DNA of 64,000 nt from Cellulomonas xylanilytica (GTDB lineage Bacteria; Actinomycetota; Actinomycetes; Actinomycetales; Cellulomonadaceae). The notes beneath the pieces are model-generated. The model was not told the origin of the DNA. It saw only the letters and a program-made list of their open reading frames with translations, and ran no database searches. Of this stretch, positions 48,603 to 56,740 are shown in pieces (positions within the stretch are counted from its first letter, which is position 1; every line of letters starts with the position of its first letter). Position numbers and translations under genes: made by a program. The DNA lies in NCBI RefSeq assembly GCF_007989805.1, contig NZ_BJUB01000011.1:1-64000 (forward strand). The letters are read 5' to 3'.

Positions 48603-48902
48603 ATGTCCACCCTCTCTCGCGACGAGGTCGCGCGCGTGGCGGGCCTGGCACGGATCGACCTCACGCCGGCGGAGCTCGACCGCCTCGCGGGCGAGCTCGA
48701 CGTCATCGTCGAGTCGGTCGCCCGCGTGAGCGAGATTGCCACGCCCGACGTGCCGGCCACCAGCCACCCCCTGCCGCTGACCAACGTGTTCCGCCCCGAC
48801 GTGCCCGTGGAGCCGGTCGACCGCGACCTGGTGCTGGCGTCCGCGCCGGAGCACATCGACGGCAAGTTCGCGGTGCCGCAGATCCTGGGGGAGGACGCAT
48901 GA
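48603..48902 (+). CDS. gatC: Asp/Glu-tRNA amidotransferase subunit C
   Basis: 99 residues; small subunit that stabilises GatA-GatB and links their active sites in making Gln-tRNA(Gln) or Asn-tRNA(Asn). [33 protein letters not shown] is the GatC signature, ending in [14 protein letters not shown] at 48603 has TAGACT (48590-48595) 7 bases upstream and no ribosome-binding site, so it is likely leaderless. Stop overlaps gatA start by 4 bp. Confidence 0.97.
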   Translation: MSTLSRDEVARVAGLARIDLTPAELDRLAGELDVIVESVARVSEIATPDVPATSHPLPLTNVFRPDVPVEPVDRDLVLASAPEHIDGKFAVPQILGEDA

Positions 48903-50422
48903 GCGGGGCCGGCGCCGACCTGACGCGCATGTCCGCCGCCGTGCTGGCCGACAAGCTCGCCGCCCGGGAGGTGTCCAGCGTCGAGGTCACGCAGGCGCAC
49001 CTCGACCGGATCGCCGACGTGGAGCACGCCGTGCACGCGTTCCTCCAGGTGAGCGGGGACGCCGCGCTCGCCGTGGCGGCCGACGTCGACGCGCGCCGCA
49101 CCTCCGGGGAGGAGCTGCACGCCCTCGCCGGGGTGCCCATCGCCGTCAAGGACGTCGTCGTCACCAAGGGCCTGGAGACCACGGCGGGCTCGAAGATCCT
49201 GCAGGGCTGGATCCCGCCCTACGACGCGACGCTCGTCGAGAAGCTCAAGGCAGCCGGCCTGCCCATCCTGGGCAAGACCAACATGGACGAGTTCGCCATG
49301 GGGTCGTCCACCGAGCACTCCGCGTACGGCAACACGCACAACCCGTGGGACCTCGACCGGATCCCGGGCGGCTCCGGCGGCGGGTCCGCCGCGGCCGTCG
49401 CCGCGTACGAGGCGCCGCTGGCGATCGGCACGGACACGGGCGGATCCATCCGGCAGCCGGCCGCCGTCACCGGCACGGTCGGCGTCAAGCCGACGTACGG
49501 CGGCGTGTCCCGGTACGGGCTCATCGCGCTGGCGTCCTCGCTGGACCAGGCCGGACCGGTCACGCGCACGGTCCTGGACTCGGCCCTCCTGCACGAGCTC
49601 ATCGGCGGCCACGACCCGCGCGACTCGACGTCCATCGACGAGCCGCTCCCCGCGCTCGTCGCCGCCGCCCGCGAGGGCGTGTCGGGCAACCTGAAGGGCG
49701 TGCGCGTCGGCGTGATCCGCGAGCTGCAGGGCGAGGGCTACCAGCCCGGGGTGCTCGCGCGGTTCGAGGAGTCGCTCGAGCTGCTGCGGAGCGCCGGCGC
49801 GGACATCGTCGAGGTCTCCTGCCCGCACTTCACGTACGCGCTCGCGGCGTACTACCTGATCCTGCCGGCGGAGGCGTCCAGCAACCTGGCCAAGTTCGAC
49901 GGCATGCGGTTCGGCCTGCGCGTCGTGCCCGAGGACAACCCGACCGCCGAGCGCGTCATGTCCGCCACGCGCGGGCAGGGCTTCGGCGACGAGGTCAAGC
50001 GCCGGATCATCCTGGGCACCTACGCCCTGTCGGCCGGGTACTACGACGCCTACTACGGCTCGGCGCAGAAGGTCCGCACGCTCATCCAGCGCGACTTCGC
50101 GTCGGCGTTCGAGGCGGCGGACGTGCTGGTCTCCCCGACGGCGCCGACCACGGCGTTCAAGCTGGGCGAGAAGCTCGACGACCCGCTCGCGATGTACCTG
50201 AACGACGTCGCGACCATCCCGGCCAACCTGGCGGGCGTGCCGGGCCTGTCGCTGCCCAGCGGGCTGTCCGACGACGGCCTGCCGGTCGGGTTCCAGGTGC
50301 TGGCCCCGGCCAAGGCCGACGACCGGCTGTACCGGGTGGGTGCGGCGCTGGAGATGATGCTGGAGCAGTCGTGGGAGGGTCCGCTGCTGTCTCGGGCTCC
50401 CGAGCTGAAGGTGGCCCGATGA
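48899..50422 (+). CDS. gatA: Asp/Glu-tRNA amidotransferase subunit A
   Basis: 507 residues, amidase-signature family; releases ammonia from glutamine and channels it to GatB. Catalytic triad: Lys84 in IAVKDVV, the cis-Ser of the Gly/Ser-rich [11 protein letters not shown] loop and nucleophile Ser183 in [29 protein letters not shown] is also diagnostic. ATG at 48899 overlaps the gatC stop by 4 bp and its own stop overlaps gatB by 4 bp, giving a tightly coupled gatCAB operon. Confidence 0.98.
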   Translation: MSGAGADLTRMSAAVLADKLAAREVSSVEVTQAHLDRIADVEHAVHAFLQVSGDAALAVAADVDARRTSGEELHALAGVPIAVKDVVVTKGLETTAGSKILQGWIPPYDATLVEKLKAAGLPILGKTNMDEFAMGSSTEHSAYGNTHNPWDLDRIPGGSGGGSAAAVAAYEAPLAIGTDTGGSIRQPAAVTGTVGVKPTYGGVSRYGLIALASSLDQAGPVTRTVLDSALLHELIGGHDPRDSTSIDEPLPALVAAAREGVSGNLKGVRVGVIRELQGEGYQPGVLARFEESLELLRSAGADIVEVSCPHFTYALAAYYLILPAEASSNLAKFDGMRFGLRVVPEDNPTAERVMSATRGQGFGDEVKRRIILGTYALSAGYYDAYYGSAQKVRTLIQRDFASAFEAADVLVSPTAPTTAFKLGEKLDDPLAMYLNDVATIPANLAGVPGLSLPSGLSDDGLPVGFQVLAPAKADDRLYRVGAALEMMLEQSWEGPLLSRAPELKVAR

Positions 50423-51915
50423 GCACGCTGGTGGACTACGACGACGCGGTCGCGCGCTACGACACGGTCATCGGCATCGAGGTGCACGTCGAGCTGGGCA
50501 CCGCGACCAAGATGTTCGACGGCGCGCCCGCCGGGTTCGGCGAGGAGCCGAACACGTCGGTCACGCCGGTCTCGCTCGGGCTGCCGGGATCCCTGCCGGT
50601 GGTCAACGGCAAGGCCGTCGAGTACGCGATCCGCATCGGCCTGGCGTTGAACTGCTCGATCGCCGAGACCTGCCGGTTCGCCCGGAAGAACTACTTCTAC
50701 CCGGACGTGCCCAAGAACTTCCAGACGTCGCAGTACGACGAGCCCATCGCGTACGAGGGCTACCTCGACGTCGAGCTCGACGACGGCAGCATCTTCCGCG
50801 TCGAGATCGAGCGCGCGCACATGGAGGAGGACGCCGGCAAGAACACGCACGTCGGCGGCTCCGGCGGCCGGATCCACGGCGCGGAGTACTCGCTGGTCGA
50901 CTACAACCGTGCGGGCATCCCGCTGGTGGAGATCGTCACCAAGCCGATCACCGGCGCCGGCGCCCGGGCACCCGAGGTGGCCCGCGCGTACGTGCAGACG
51001 CTGCGGGACCTGTTCCGTGCGCTGGAGGTCTCCGAGGCCCGCATGGAGCGCGGCAACGTGCGCGCGGACGTCAACGTCTCGATCCGGCCGACGCCCGGCT
51101 CACCCCTGGGCACCCGCACCGAGACCAAGAACGTCAACTCGTTCCGGTCGGTCGAGCGGGCGGTCCGCTACGAGGTCAGTCGCCAGGCGGGCGTCCTCGA
51201 CGACGGCATCGCGATCATCCAGGAGACGCGCCACTGGCACGAGGACACCGGGACCACCGCGTCGGGCCGCGTGAAGTCGGACGCCGAGGACTACCGGTAC
51301 TTCCCGGAGCCCGACCTGGTCCCGATCGCCCCCGACCGCGCGTGGGTCGAGGAGATCCGCGCGAGCCTGCCCGAGCTGCCCGCCGCACGACGGCGGCGGC
51401 TGCAGACCGAGTGGGAGTACGCCGACGCCGAGATGCGCGACGTCGTCAACGCGGGCGCCGTCGAGCTCATCGAGACGACGATCGCCGCGGGGGCCAGCCC
51501 GGCCGCCGCGCGCAAGTGGTGGATGGGCGAGCTGGCCCGCACCGCCAAGCAGCAGGAGGTCGAGCTGGCCGAGCTGCCCGTGACGCCGACCCAGATCGGC
51601 CAGCTGCAGAAGCTGGTCGACGACGGCCGGATCAACGACAAGCTGGCCCGCCAGGTGCTCGAGGGCGTGCTGGCGGGCGAGGGTGACCCCGAGACGGTGC
51701 TCGTCGCGCGCGGGCTGGAGGTCGTGTCGGACGACGGCCCCCTGCTCGAGGCCATCGACGCCGCGCTGGCCGCCCAGCCGGACATCGCGGAGAAGATCCG
51801 GTCCGGCAACCTCGGCCCGGTCGGCGCGATCATCGGCGCGGTCATGAAGGCGACCCGCGGCCAGGCCGACGCCGGCCGCGTCCGCGAGCTGCTGCTGGAG
51901 CGCATCTCCGGCTGA
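50419..51915 (+). CDS. gatB: Asp/Glu-tRNA amidotransferase subunit B
   Basis: 498 residues; activates the misacylated tRNA side chain by phosphorylation and amidates it. The cradle domain has [39 protein letters not shown] and [27 protein letters not shown] follows. The C-terminal helical and YqeY-like tail ([28 protein letters not shown]) contacts tRNA. ATG at 50419 overlaps the gatA stop. A strong hairpin follows the stop. Confidence 0.98.
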   Translation: MSTLVDYDDAVARYDTVIGIEVHVELGTATKMFDGAPAGFGEEPNTSVTPVSLGLPGSLPVVNGKAVEYAIRIGLALNCSIAETCRFARKNYFYPDVPKNFQTSQYDEPIAYEGYLDVELDDGSIFRVEIERAHMEEDAGKNTHVGGSGGRIHGAEYSLVDYNRAGIPLVEIVTKPITGAGARAPEVARAYVQTLRDLFRALEVSEARMERGNVRADVNVSIRPTPGSPLGTRTETKNVNSFRSVERAVRYEVSRQAGVLDDGIAIIQETRHWHEDTGTTASGRVKSDAEDYRYFPEPDLVPIAPDRAWVEEIRASLPELPAARRRRLQTEWEYADAEMRDVVNAGAVELIETTIAAGASPAAARKWWMGELARTAKQQEVELAELPVTPTQIGQLQKLVDDGRINDKLARQVLEGVLAGEGDPETVLVARGLEVVSDDGPLLEAIDAALAAQPDIAEKIRSGNLGPVGAIIGAVMKATRGQADAGRVRELLLERISG

Positions 51916-51918
51916 CCG

Positions 51919-51951
51919 GCAGGTGCCCCGCCCGTCGGGCGGGGCACCTGC
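51919..51951 (+). terminator. gatCAB terminator hairpin
   Basis: A perfect 15-bp stem (51919-51933 with 51937-51951) with a GTC loop begins 3 bases after the gatB stop. No U-tract. Probably ends the gatCAB transcript. Confidence 0.85.
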
Positions 51952-52026
51952 TGCCGCCGGTGATGCGCCGGTAACCTGCCTGCCATACCGGAGCCGTAGC
52001 GTTCGCCGAAGCGACAGGAGGCACCG

Positions 52027-52575
52027 ATGGAGAAGCCCACGCTCCAGGGCGAGATGATCGTGCTCCGCCCCATCCGGGCGAGCGACGCGGACGCGCTCTG
52101 GGAGTCGGTCAACGACGCCGAGGGCAACCGGCTGACCGGGACCACCCAGGTCTTCACCCGCGAGGAGATCGACCACTGGTGCGCGACGATCGCGTCGCGG
52201 GACGGTCGGATCGACCTCGCGGTCACCGCGAACGGGTCGGACGAGTACCTCGGCGAGATCGTCCTCAACGAGATCGACGACGTGGTCCGGTCCGCCAACC
52301 TCCGTCTCGCGATGCGCCCGGGCTACCGCGGGCGCGGGTACGGCACCGAGGCCATCCAGCTCATCCTCGGCCTCGCGTTCGACGGGCTCGGGCTGCACCG
52401 CGTCGAGCTCGACGTGCTGAGCATCAACGCGCGCGCCAAGTCGCTGTACGAGAACCTCGGCTTCCGCGTCGAGGGGCGCAAGCGCGACGCCTACCGGGAC
52501 GGGCCGGGCTGGTGCGACGGCATCATCATGGCGCTGCTCGAGGACGAGTACCGCGCGACGCAGATCCCCGGCTGA
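52027..52575 (+). CDS. GNAT acetyltransferase (RimJ/SpeG-like)
   Basis: 182 residues. Starts with the family segment LQGEMIVLRPIRASDADALWESVND; acetyl-CoA-binding loop MRPGYRGRGYGTEAIQLIL; closing LDVLSINARAKSLYENLGFRVEGRKRDA. This resembles RimJ/RimL-type ribosomal-protein or spermidine acetyltransferases, but the substrate is not decidable. ATG at 52027 follows CAGGAGG. Its stop is separated by one base from the stop of the convergent TetR gene. Confidence 0.9.
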   Translation: MEKPTLQGEMIVLRPIRASDADALWESVNDAEGNRLTGTTQVFTREEIDHWCATIASRDGRIDLAVTANGSDEYLGEIVLNEIDDVVRSANLRLAMRPGYRGRGYGTEAIQLILGLAFDGLGLHRVELDVLSINARAKSLYENLGFRVEGRKRDAYRDGPGWCDGIIMALLEDEYRATQIPG

Positions 52576-52576
52576 G

Positions 52577-53170
52577 TCAGCGGGGCAGGTACTTCTCGAC
52601 GCTGGCCAGGTACGCCTCCGTGTCGAAGTCCGGCACGATCGCGGACTGCACCACGAACCCCTGCACGGCCGAGATGAGCAGCGGCACCTGCTCGGCGGCG
52701 AGGGCGTCGGCCTCCTCGGGCGGGGTGCCGTGCGTGCGCTGGTGCCACAGGGACGTGTACTCGGCGAGCGCGCCGCGCAGCCGCACGATGACGTCGTGCG
52801 CCACCGTGCGGACCTCGGGGTCGGTGACGCCCTCGCCCCACAGCTGCAGCATGATCGCCGGGTTGCCCAGCGCGCTCAGCATGCCGCCGATCAGCACGCG
52901 GGGGAGGGTCGGCGGCGGCGCGAGGGGTTCGGTGCGCGCCAGCCGCTCGACGTCGAGGATGCGGTTCCCGACCACGCGGGACGCGACGTCGACGATGATC
53001 GCGTCCTTGCTGGCGTAGTGCCCGTAGATCGCCCCGGCCGAGAGCCCGGACTCCGCGATGATCTCCGCCATCGACGTGGCCTGGAAGCCCTTGCGACGGA
53101 AGGCGCGCAGGGCCGCCTCCGCGATCTCGTCGCGACGGGCGGTGCGGTACTCCTCGGTGACCTTGGGCAC
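52577..53170 (-). CDS. TetR-family repressor
   Basis: 197 residues. N-terminal HTH with EIAEAALRAFRRKGFQATSMAEIIAESGLSAGAIYGHYASKDAI; the C-terminal ligand domain is variable. GTG at 53170 lies 5 bases after a -10 element (TATGCT) with a good -35 (TTGTCA), so the message is probably leaderless. One operator lies between these hexamers, indicating autorepression, and a second before the divergent membrane-protein gene. The inducer is unknown. Confidence 0.93.
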   Translation of the reverse strand: MPKVTEEYRTARRDEIAEAALRAFRRKGFQATSMAEIIAESGLSAGAIYGHYASKDAIIVDVASRVVGNRILDVERLARTEPLAPPPTLPRVLIGGMLSALGNPAIMLQLWGEGVTDPEVRTVAHDVIVRLRGALAEYTSLWHQRTHGTPPEEADALAAEQVPLLISAVQGFVVQSAIVPDFDTEAYLASVEKYLPR

Positions 53171-53175
53171 CGCAC

Positions 53176-53205
53176 AGCATAAAAACGAATGATCGTTCTT
53201 GACAA
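53176..53205 (-). promoter_or_regulatory. tetR promoter
   Basis: Minus strand: -35 TTGTCA (53205-53200), 18-bp spacer, -10 TATGCT (53181-53176). The spacer contains the operator at 53185-53198. A plus-strand TTGACA at 53199-53204 overlaps it and may serve the divergent gene, though no good -10 is seen at the right spacing. Confidence 0.75.
53185..53198. promoter_or_regulatory. TetR operator O1
   Basis: ACGAATGATCGTTC; its reverse complement, GAACGATCATTCGT, matches O2 at 11 of 14 positions. It lies between the -35 and -10 of the tetR promoter. Confidence 0.75.
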
Positions 53206-53238
53206 GGACGGCGCGCGGGGTCTTCGCTGTACCTACAA

Positions 53239-53252
53239 GAACGAACGTTCGC
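53239..53252. promoter_or_regulatory. TetR operator O2
   Basis: GAACGAACGTTCGC, with a perfect CGAACGTTCG core, overlapping a TACAAG -10-like element (53234-53239) upstream of the membrane-protein gene. Centre-to-centre distance to O1 is 54 bp. Confidence 0.75.
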
Positions 53253-53271
53253 TTTAAGAGAGGATCTCGCC

Positions 53272-54276
53272 ATGCCGCACACCCCGTGGCGCCACCTGGT
53301 CGGCGTGGGCGCCGGACTCGTCGGCGTCCTGACCGTCCTCGTGCTCGCCTTCCTCTGGCCCGCGGTCACGTCCGAGCCGCGCGACCTCCCCGTCGCGGTC
53401 GCCGGCCCGCCCGCCGCCGTCGCGCCCGTCGCGCAGGGGCTCGACGAGCGCGCCCCCGGCGCCTTCGAGGTGGTCCCCGCCGCCGACCGCGCCGCGGCCG
53501 TCTACCTCGTCGAGACGCGCGACGCGTACGGCGCCCTGGTGCTGGGGGAGCAGCCCGAGATCCTCGTGGCCTCCGGCGGCAGCCCGCTCGTCGCGCAGCA
53601 GCTCACCGCGCTCGCGCCGTCGATGCAGGCGCAGCTCGGCGTCCCCGTGACGGTCACCGAGCTCGTCCCGCTGCTGCCGGGCGACCCCCGCGGCGCCATC
53701 CTCGGCGCGGTCACGTTCCCGCTGGTCATCGGCGGGATGATCGGCGGCATCGCGATCTCCGTCACGGTCGTGGGCGTCTGGCGCCGGGTCACCGCGGTGA
53801 CCGCCTACTCGGTCCTCGGCGGGCTCGCGGTCGCCGGGGTGCTCCAGGGCTGGTTCGGCGCGCTCGCCGGCTCGTACTGGGTCAACGCGGGCATCATCGG
53901 CCTGGCGATCCTCGCGATCGGCGGCGTGATCGTCGGCGTCGTCTCCGTGGTCGGTCGGCCCGGCATCGCGATCGGTCCGGTGCTGTTCCTGCTCGTCGCC
54001 AACCCGATCGCGTCCGCCGCCCAGCCGTGGCAGATGCTGCCCGCCCCGTGGGGGGCCATCGGCCAGTGGCTGCCCCCGGGCGCCGCGGCCGCGCTCCTGC
54101 GGGACGAGTCGTACTTCCCCCAGGCGGGCACGACGCAGCTCTGGGTCGCGCTGGGGTCCTGGGCGCTGGTCGGTCTCCTGCTCGCGGCGACCGGTCACCT
54201 GCGCGACACCGGGGCCGCCTCGCGTGCCGCGCTCGCCGAGGCGTCCGAGCAGGAGCCGCAGCTCGTCCCGGCCTAG
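53272..54276 (+). CDS. Multi-span membrane protein (ABC-2/YhgE-like), TetR-controlled
   Basis: 334 residues. One N-terminal helix (about 9-31), an extracytoplasmic domain of about 105 residues (PRDLPVAVAGPPAAVAPVAQGL, then PEILVASGGSPLVAQQL), and five to six C-terminal helices from about residue 140, with a final acidic tail. This layout recalls YhgE/Pip and ABC-2-type permeases that work as exporters, but no ATPase gene is adjacent. ATG at 53272 follows AGAGGA. Divergent from and probably repressed by the TetR protein through O2. Confidence 0.8.
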   Translation: MPHTPWRHLVGVGAGLVGVLTVLVLAFLWPAVTSEPRDLPVAVAGPPAAVAPVAQGLDERAPGAFEVVPAADRAAAVYLVETRDAYGALVLGEQPEILVASGGSPLVAQQLTALAPSMQAQLGVPVTVTELVPLLPGDPRGAILGAVTFPLVIGGMIGGIAISVTVVGVWRRVTAVTAYSVLGGLAVAGVLQGWFGALAGSYWVNAGIIGLAILAIGGVIVGVVSVVGRPGIAIGPVLFLLVANPIASAAQPWQMLPAPWGAIGQWLPPGAAAALLRDESYFPQAGTTQLWVALGSWALVGLLLAATGHLRDTGAASRAALAEASEQEPQLVPA

Positions 54277-54288
54277 CCACCGCGGGCA

Positions 54289-54316
54289 CGGGGGCAGGGC
54301 CGGACGCCTGCCCCCG
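54289..54316 (+). terminator. Terminator hairpin after the membrane-protein gene
   Basis: A 10-bp stem (54289-54298 with 54307-54316) around an 8-base loop, 12 bases after the stop; flanking bases can extend it. No U-tract. Confidence 0.75.
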
Positions 54317-54828
54317 GGCCGTGCCGCGTCAGGCGATGGGGAGCCCGTCGAGGGCGCCAGACGACCCACACGATCGCGCACACGGATAGATCTCGGGCGT
54401 CGGGAACAAGGTCGCTGACCTGCAGCAGGAATGCAAGCAGGGCGTCCATCGTTTGCGCAGGGAATCAATGGCGAGGCTCGCTGTCCTGCGGTGCGGGGTC
54501 GCCGGCGGCCGACGGTCGTCGCCCACGAGCTTTGGTCGAGGGATGCTCGGAAGCCCGCGTTCATCAGCCCGGGAGTCCCTGTGCACGTGGGCCTCACGCC
54601 GGAGGGCTCGAGAGCCGATGGAAGAGAGGGGCGGGTCGTGCCGCCTTCGTGACGTCCCGCACATGTGCGCGAGGCGAATCTCACAATGGAGTCACCTTCC
54701 ATTGTGACTCGGGCAGGTGTCGTGGACACCCGTCCATTCTTTCTGTCCGTCCCGCAAGCCGCCGCCGAGCGGGACGAGCCGAGGCGCCCACTTCTCGGGC
54801 CGTTGAGAACAACCAGGAGTGCCTTCCG
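54317..54828. other. Gene-poor spacer before the GH26 gene
   Basis: About 510 bases, visibly less GC-rich than its surroundings. Short open frames on both strands have no recognisable motif, so I call no gene. The only clear structure is the nested inverted repeat at 54681-54710. The length and composition would fit a regulatory region or remains of a lost gene. Confidence 0.6.
54681..54710. promoter_or_regulatory. Nested inverted repeats upstream of the GH26 gene
   Basis: TCACAATGGA (54681-54690) is exactly mirrored by TCCATTGTGA (54698-54707) with a 7-bp centre. A second, overlapping repeat pairs GAGTCAC (54689-54695) with GTGACTC (54704-54710). The two cannot form at once as hairpins. As DNA it could be an operator for a dimeric regulator about 120 bp before the start codon. 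Confidence 0.65.
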
Positions 54829-56718
54829 GTGCGAGCGTTCCTGCCCGTCACGGGCGTCGTCACCCCTGTCCGCGCGGCGAGGCGTCGCACCCTCTGGTGG
54901 GCTGTCGTCCTCGCCTGCGTGCTCGTCGTCGCCGGCGCCGTGCCCGCCCGGGCTGCCGACGCGGTACCCCCGGCTGGCTCCGCGGCGGCTGCACTCACCC
55001 CGCCGTCGGGCCTGCTGTTCGGTGCCTTCGTCGACCAGGGCACGCAGGTGACCTCCGAGGCTGCCGTGGCCCGGTTCGAGGACGCGGTCGGGCGCAAGCT
55101 CGACGTGCACCGGATCTACCGGCTCTGGGACCACGACCTGGCGGGCCCGGTCGCCGCGTCCGTGCGCCGCGGGCGAACGCCGGCCCTGTCGGTCTCGAGC
55201 AAGCGCGCCGACGGCACGAAGGTCGGCTGGGCGGCGATCGCCGGCGGCGCGCACGACGCCGAGATCGCGGCCCAGGCCGCCGCGGTCGCCGCGATCGGCG
55301 TCCCGATGTTCCTGACGTTCCAGCACGAGCCCGACTACGCGACCGGCTTCGGCACGCCGGCCGAGTACCGCGCGGCGTGGCGGCACTACGTCGAGGTCTT
55401 CCGCGCGCGGGGGGTGACCAACGTGGTCTGGACGTGGATCGTCACGCCGACGCCGTTCGGGACCTCGGCCTCGCCGAGCGCGGACGCCCTGTACCCGGGC
55501 GACGACGTCGTCGACTGGATGGGCCTCGACGTCTACAACTGGTTCGGGTGCAGCACCAACCTCCAGACGAGCTGGAGCTCGGTGTCCACCACGGCGAGGT
55601 CGTTCCGGGCGTACGGGCAGGCGCACGGCAAGCCGCTCATGATCGCCGAGTGGGGGTCGGTCGAGGACCCCGCCGACCCGAACCGCAAGGCGGCCTGGAT
55701 CAGGGACTCGATGGCCACCTGGACCGCGTGGCCGGAGGTCAAGGCGGTGCTGTACTTCCACCAGCACGGCAGCTGCCCGTGGTACGCGGACTCCTCGCCG
55801 GCGGCGCTGGCGGCGTTCTCCGCGATCGCGGCGGACCCGGCGGCTCGCACACGTGCGAGCGCCTACCTGCGCGTCTCGACGACGCTCGGGAGCGCGCCGC
55901 TCACCGTGACGCTGGACGGCTCCCGGTCGTCCGGCACCGGGCGAGGCGCCGGTGAGGGAGTCGCCCGGTGGTCGCTCGACCACGGAGACGGGTCCGCACC
56001 CGTCTCCGGGACGGGAGCCCCGCCGGTCGGGCTGACGCACACCTACGCCGCCGGGACCTTCGCCGCGCGGCTCACCGTGACCGACGCGTCGGGGACCACC
56101 GCCACGGACACCGTCGCCGTCGTGTCCGCGCCGGCCCCGGTGGTCACGACCGAGCAGAAGGACGTCACCACCACGTCCGCGACGCTGCAGGCCGTCGCCC
56201 AGCTGCACGGCTACGCCGGGACGGTCAGGTTCGAGTGGGGGACGACGGCGGCGTACGGGAACGGGAGCCCCGTCTACGAGGTCCCGGCGGTCACGTACGC
56301 CAAGACCGTGAAGCACGCCGTGACGGGCCTGCGTCCCGGCACGACGTACTACCTGCGCACGACCACCCGGTCACCGGCGGGCACCACCGTGCTGACGGGC
56401 ACCTTCGAGACGGCCGGCAAGCCCACGTCCTCGAGCCAGTACACGGCGGGGACCACGCCCACGTCGACGACGTTCAAGGCGCAGGTCCATCCGCACCGCC
56501 TGCCCACCACCGCGTGGCTCGAGTGGGGCACCACCACGGCGCTGGGCCGGACGTCCGTCGTGACGTCGCTGGCTGCGCTGACGTACGAGAAGACCGTCGC
56601 CAGCGAGCTGGTCACCGGCCTGTCGCCGGGCACGACGTACTACTACCGGGTGGTCGCGCAGAACTCGAGCGGGTCGTTCGTCGGCCCGGTCCTGAGCACG
56701 CGCACACCCCGGTCCTGA
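54829..56718 (+). CDS. Secreted GH26-type hydrolase with PKD and FN3-like domains
   Basis: 629 residues. Signal peptide with RAARRR n-region and hydrophobic core, likely cleaved after ARA (residue 42). The catalytic barrel (about 55-350) has acid/base Glu167 in TFQHEPDYA and nucleophile Glu274 in MIAEWGS; the 107-residue spacing fits GH26 beta-mannanases. A PKD-like domain (about 370-440; VARWSLDHGDGSAPV, AGTFAARLTVTDASG) and two FN3-like repeats (FEWGTTAAYGN and LEWGTTTALGR, each ending LSPGTTYYYR or similar) follow. Related GH26 proteins act on other glucans, so mannanase is likely, not proven. GTG at 54829 follows AGGAG. No cell-wall anchor seen. Confidence 0.82.
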   Translation: MRAFLPVTGVVTPVRAARRRTLWWAVVLACVLVVAGAVPARAADAVPPAGSAAAALTPPSGLLFGAFVDQGTQVTSEAAVARFEDAVGRKLDVHRIYRLWDHDLAGPVAASVRRGRTPALSVSSKRADGTKVGWAAIAGGAHDAEIAAQAAAVAAIGVPMFLTFQHEPDYATGFGTPAEYRAAWRHYVEVFRARGVTNVVWTWIVTPTPFGTSASPSADALYPGDDVVDWMGLDVYNWFGCSTNLQTSWSSVSTTARSFRAYGQAHGKPLMIAEWGSVEDPADPNRKAAWIRDSMATWTAWPEVKAVLYFHQHGSCPWYADSSPAALAAFSAIAADPAARTRASAYLRVSTTLGSAPLTVTLDGSRSSGTGRGAGEGVARWSLDHGDGSAPVSGTGAPPVGLTHTYAAGTFAARLTVTDASGTTATDTVAVVSAPAPVVTTEQKDVTTTSATLQAVAQLHGYAGTVRFEWGTTAAYGNGSPVYEVPAVTYAKTVKHAVTGLRPGTTYYLRTTTRSPAGTTVLTGTFETAGKPTSSSQYTAGTTPTSTTFKAQVHPHRLPTTAWLEWGTTTALGRTSVVTSLAALTYEKTVASELVTGLSPGTTYYYRVVAQNSSGSFVGPVLSTRTPRS

Positions 56719-56740
56719 GCGGGACGGTCTTCGGGCGCCG

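Noticed and set aside
54329..54664. Possible degraded transposase or short gene in the gap before the GH26 gene
   Set aside because: The 111-codon minus-strand frame has no recognisable motif and no ribosome-binding site; not supportable from sequence alone.
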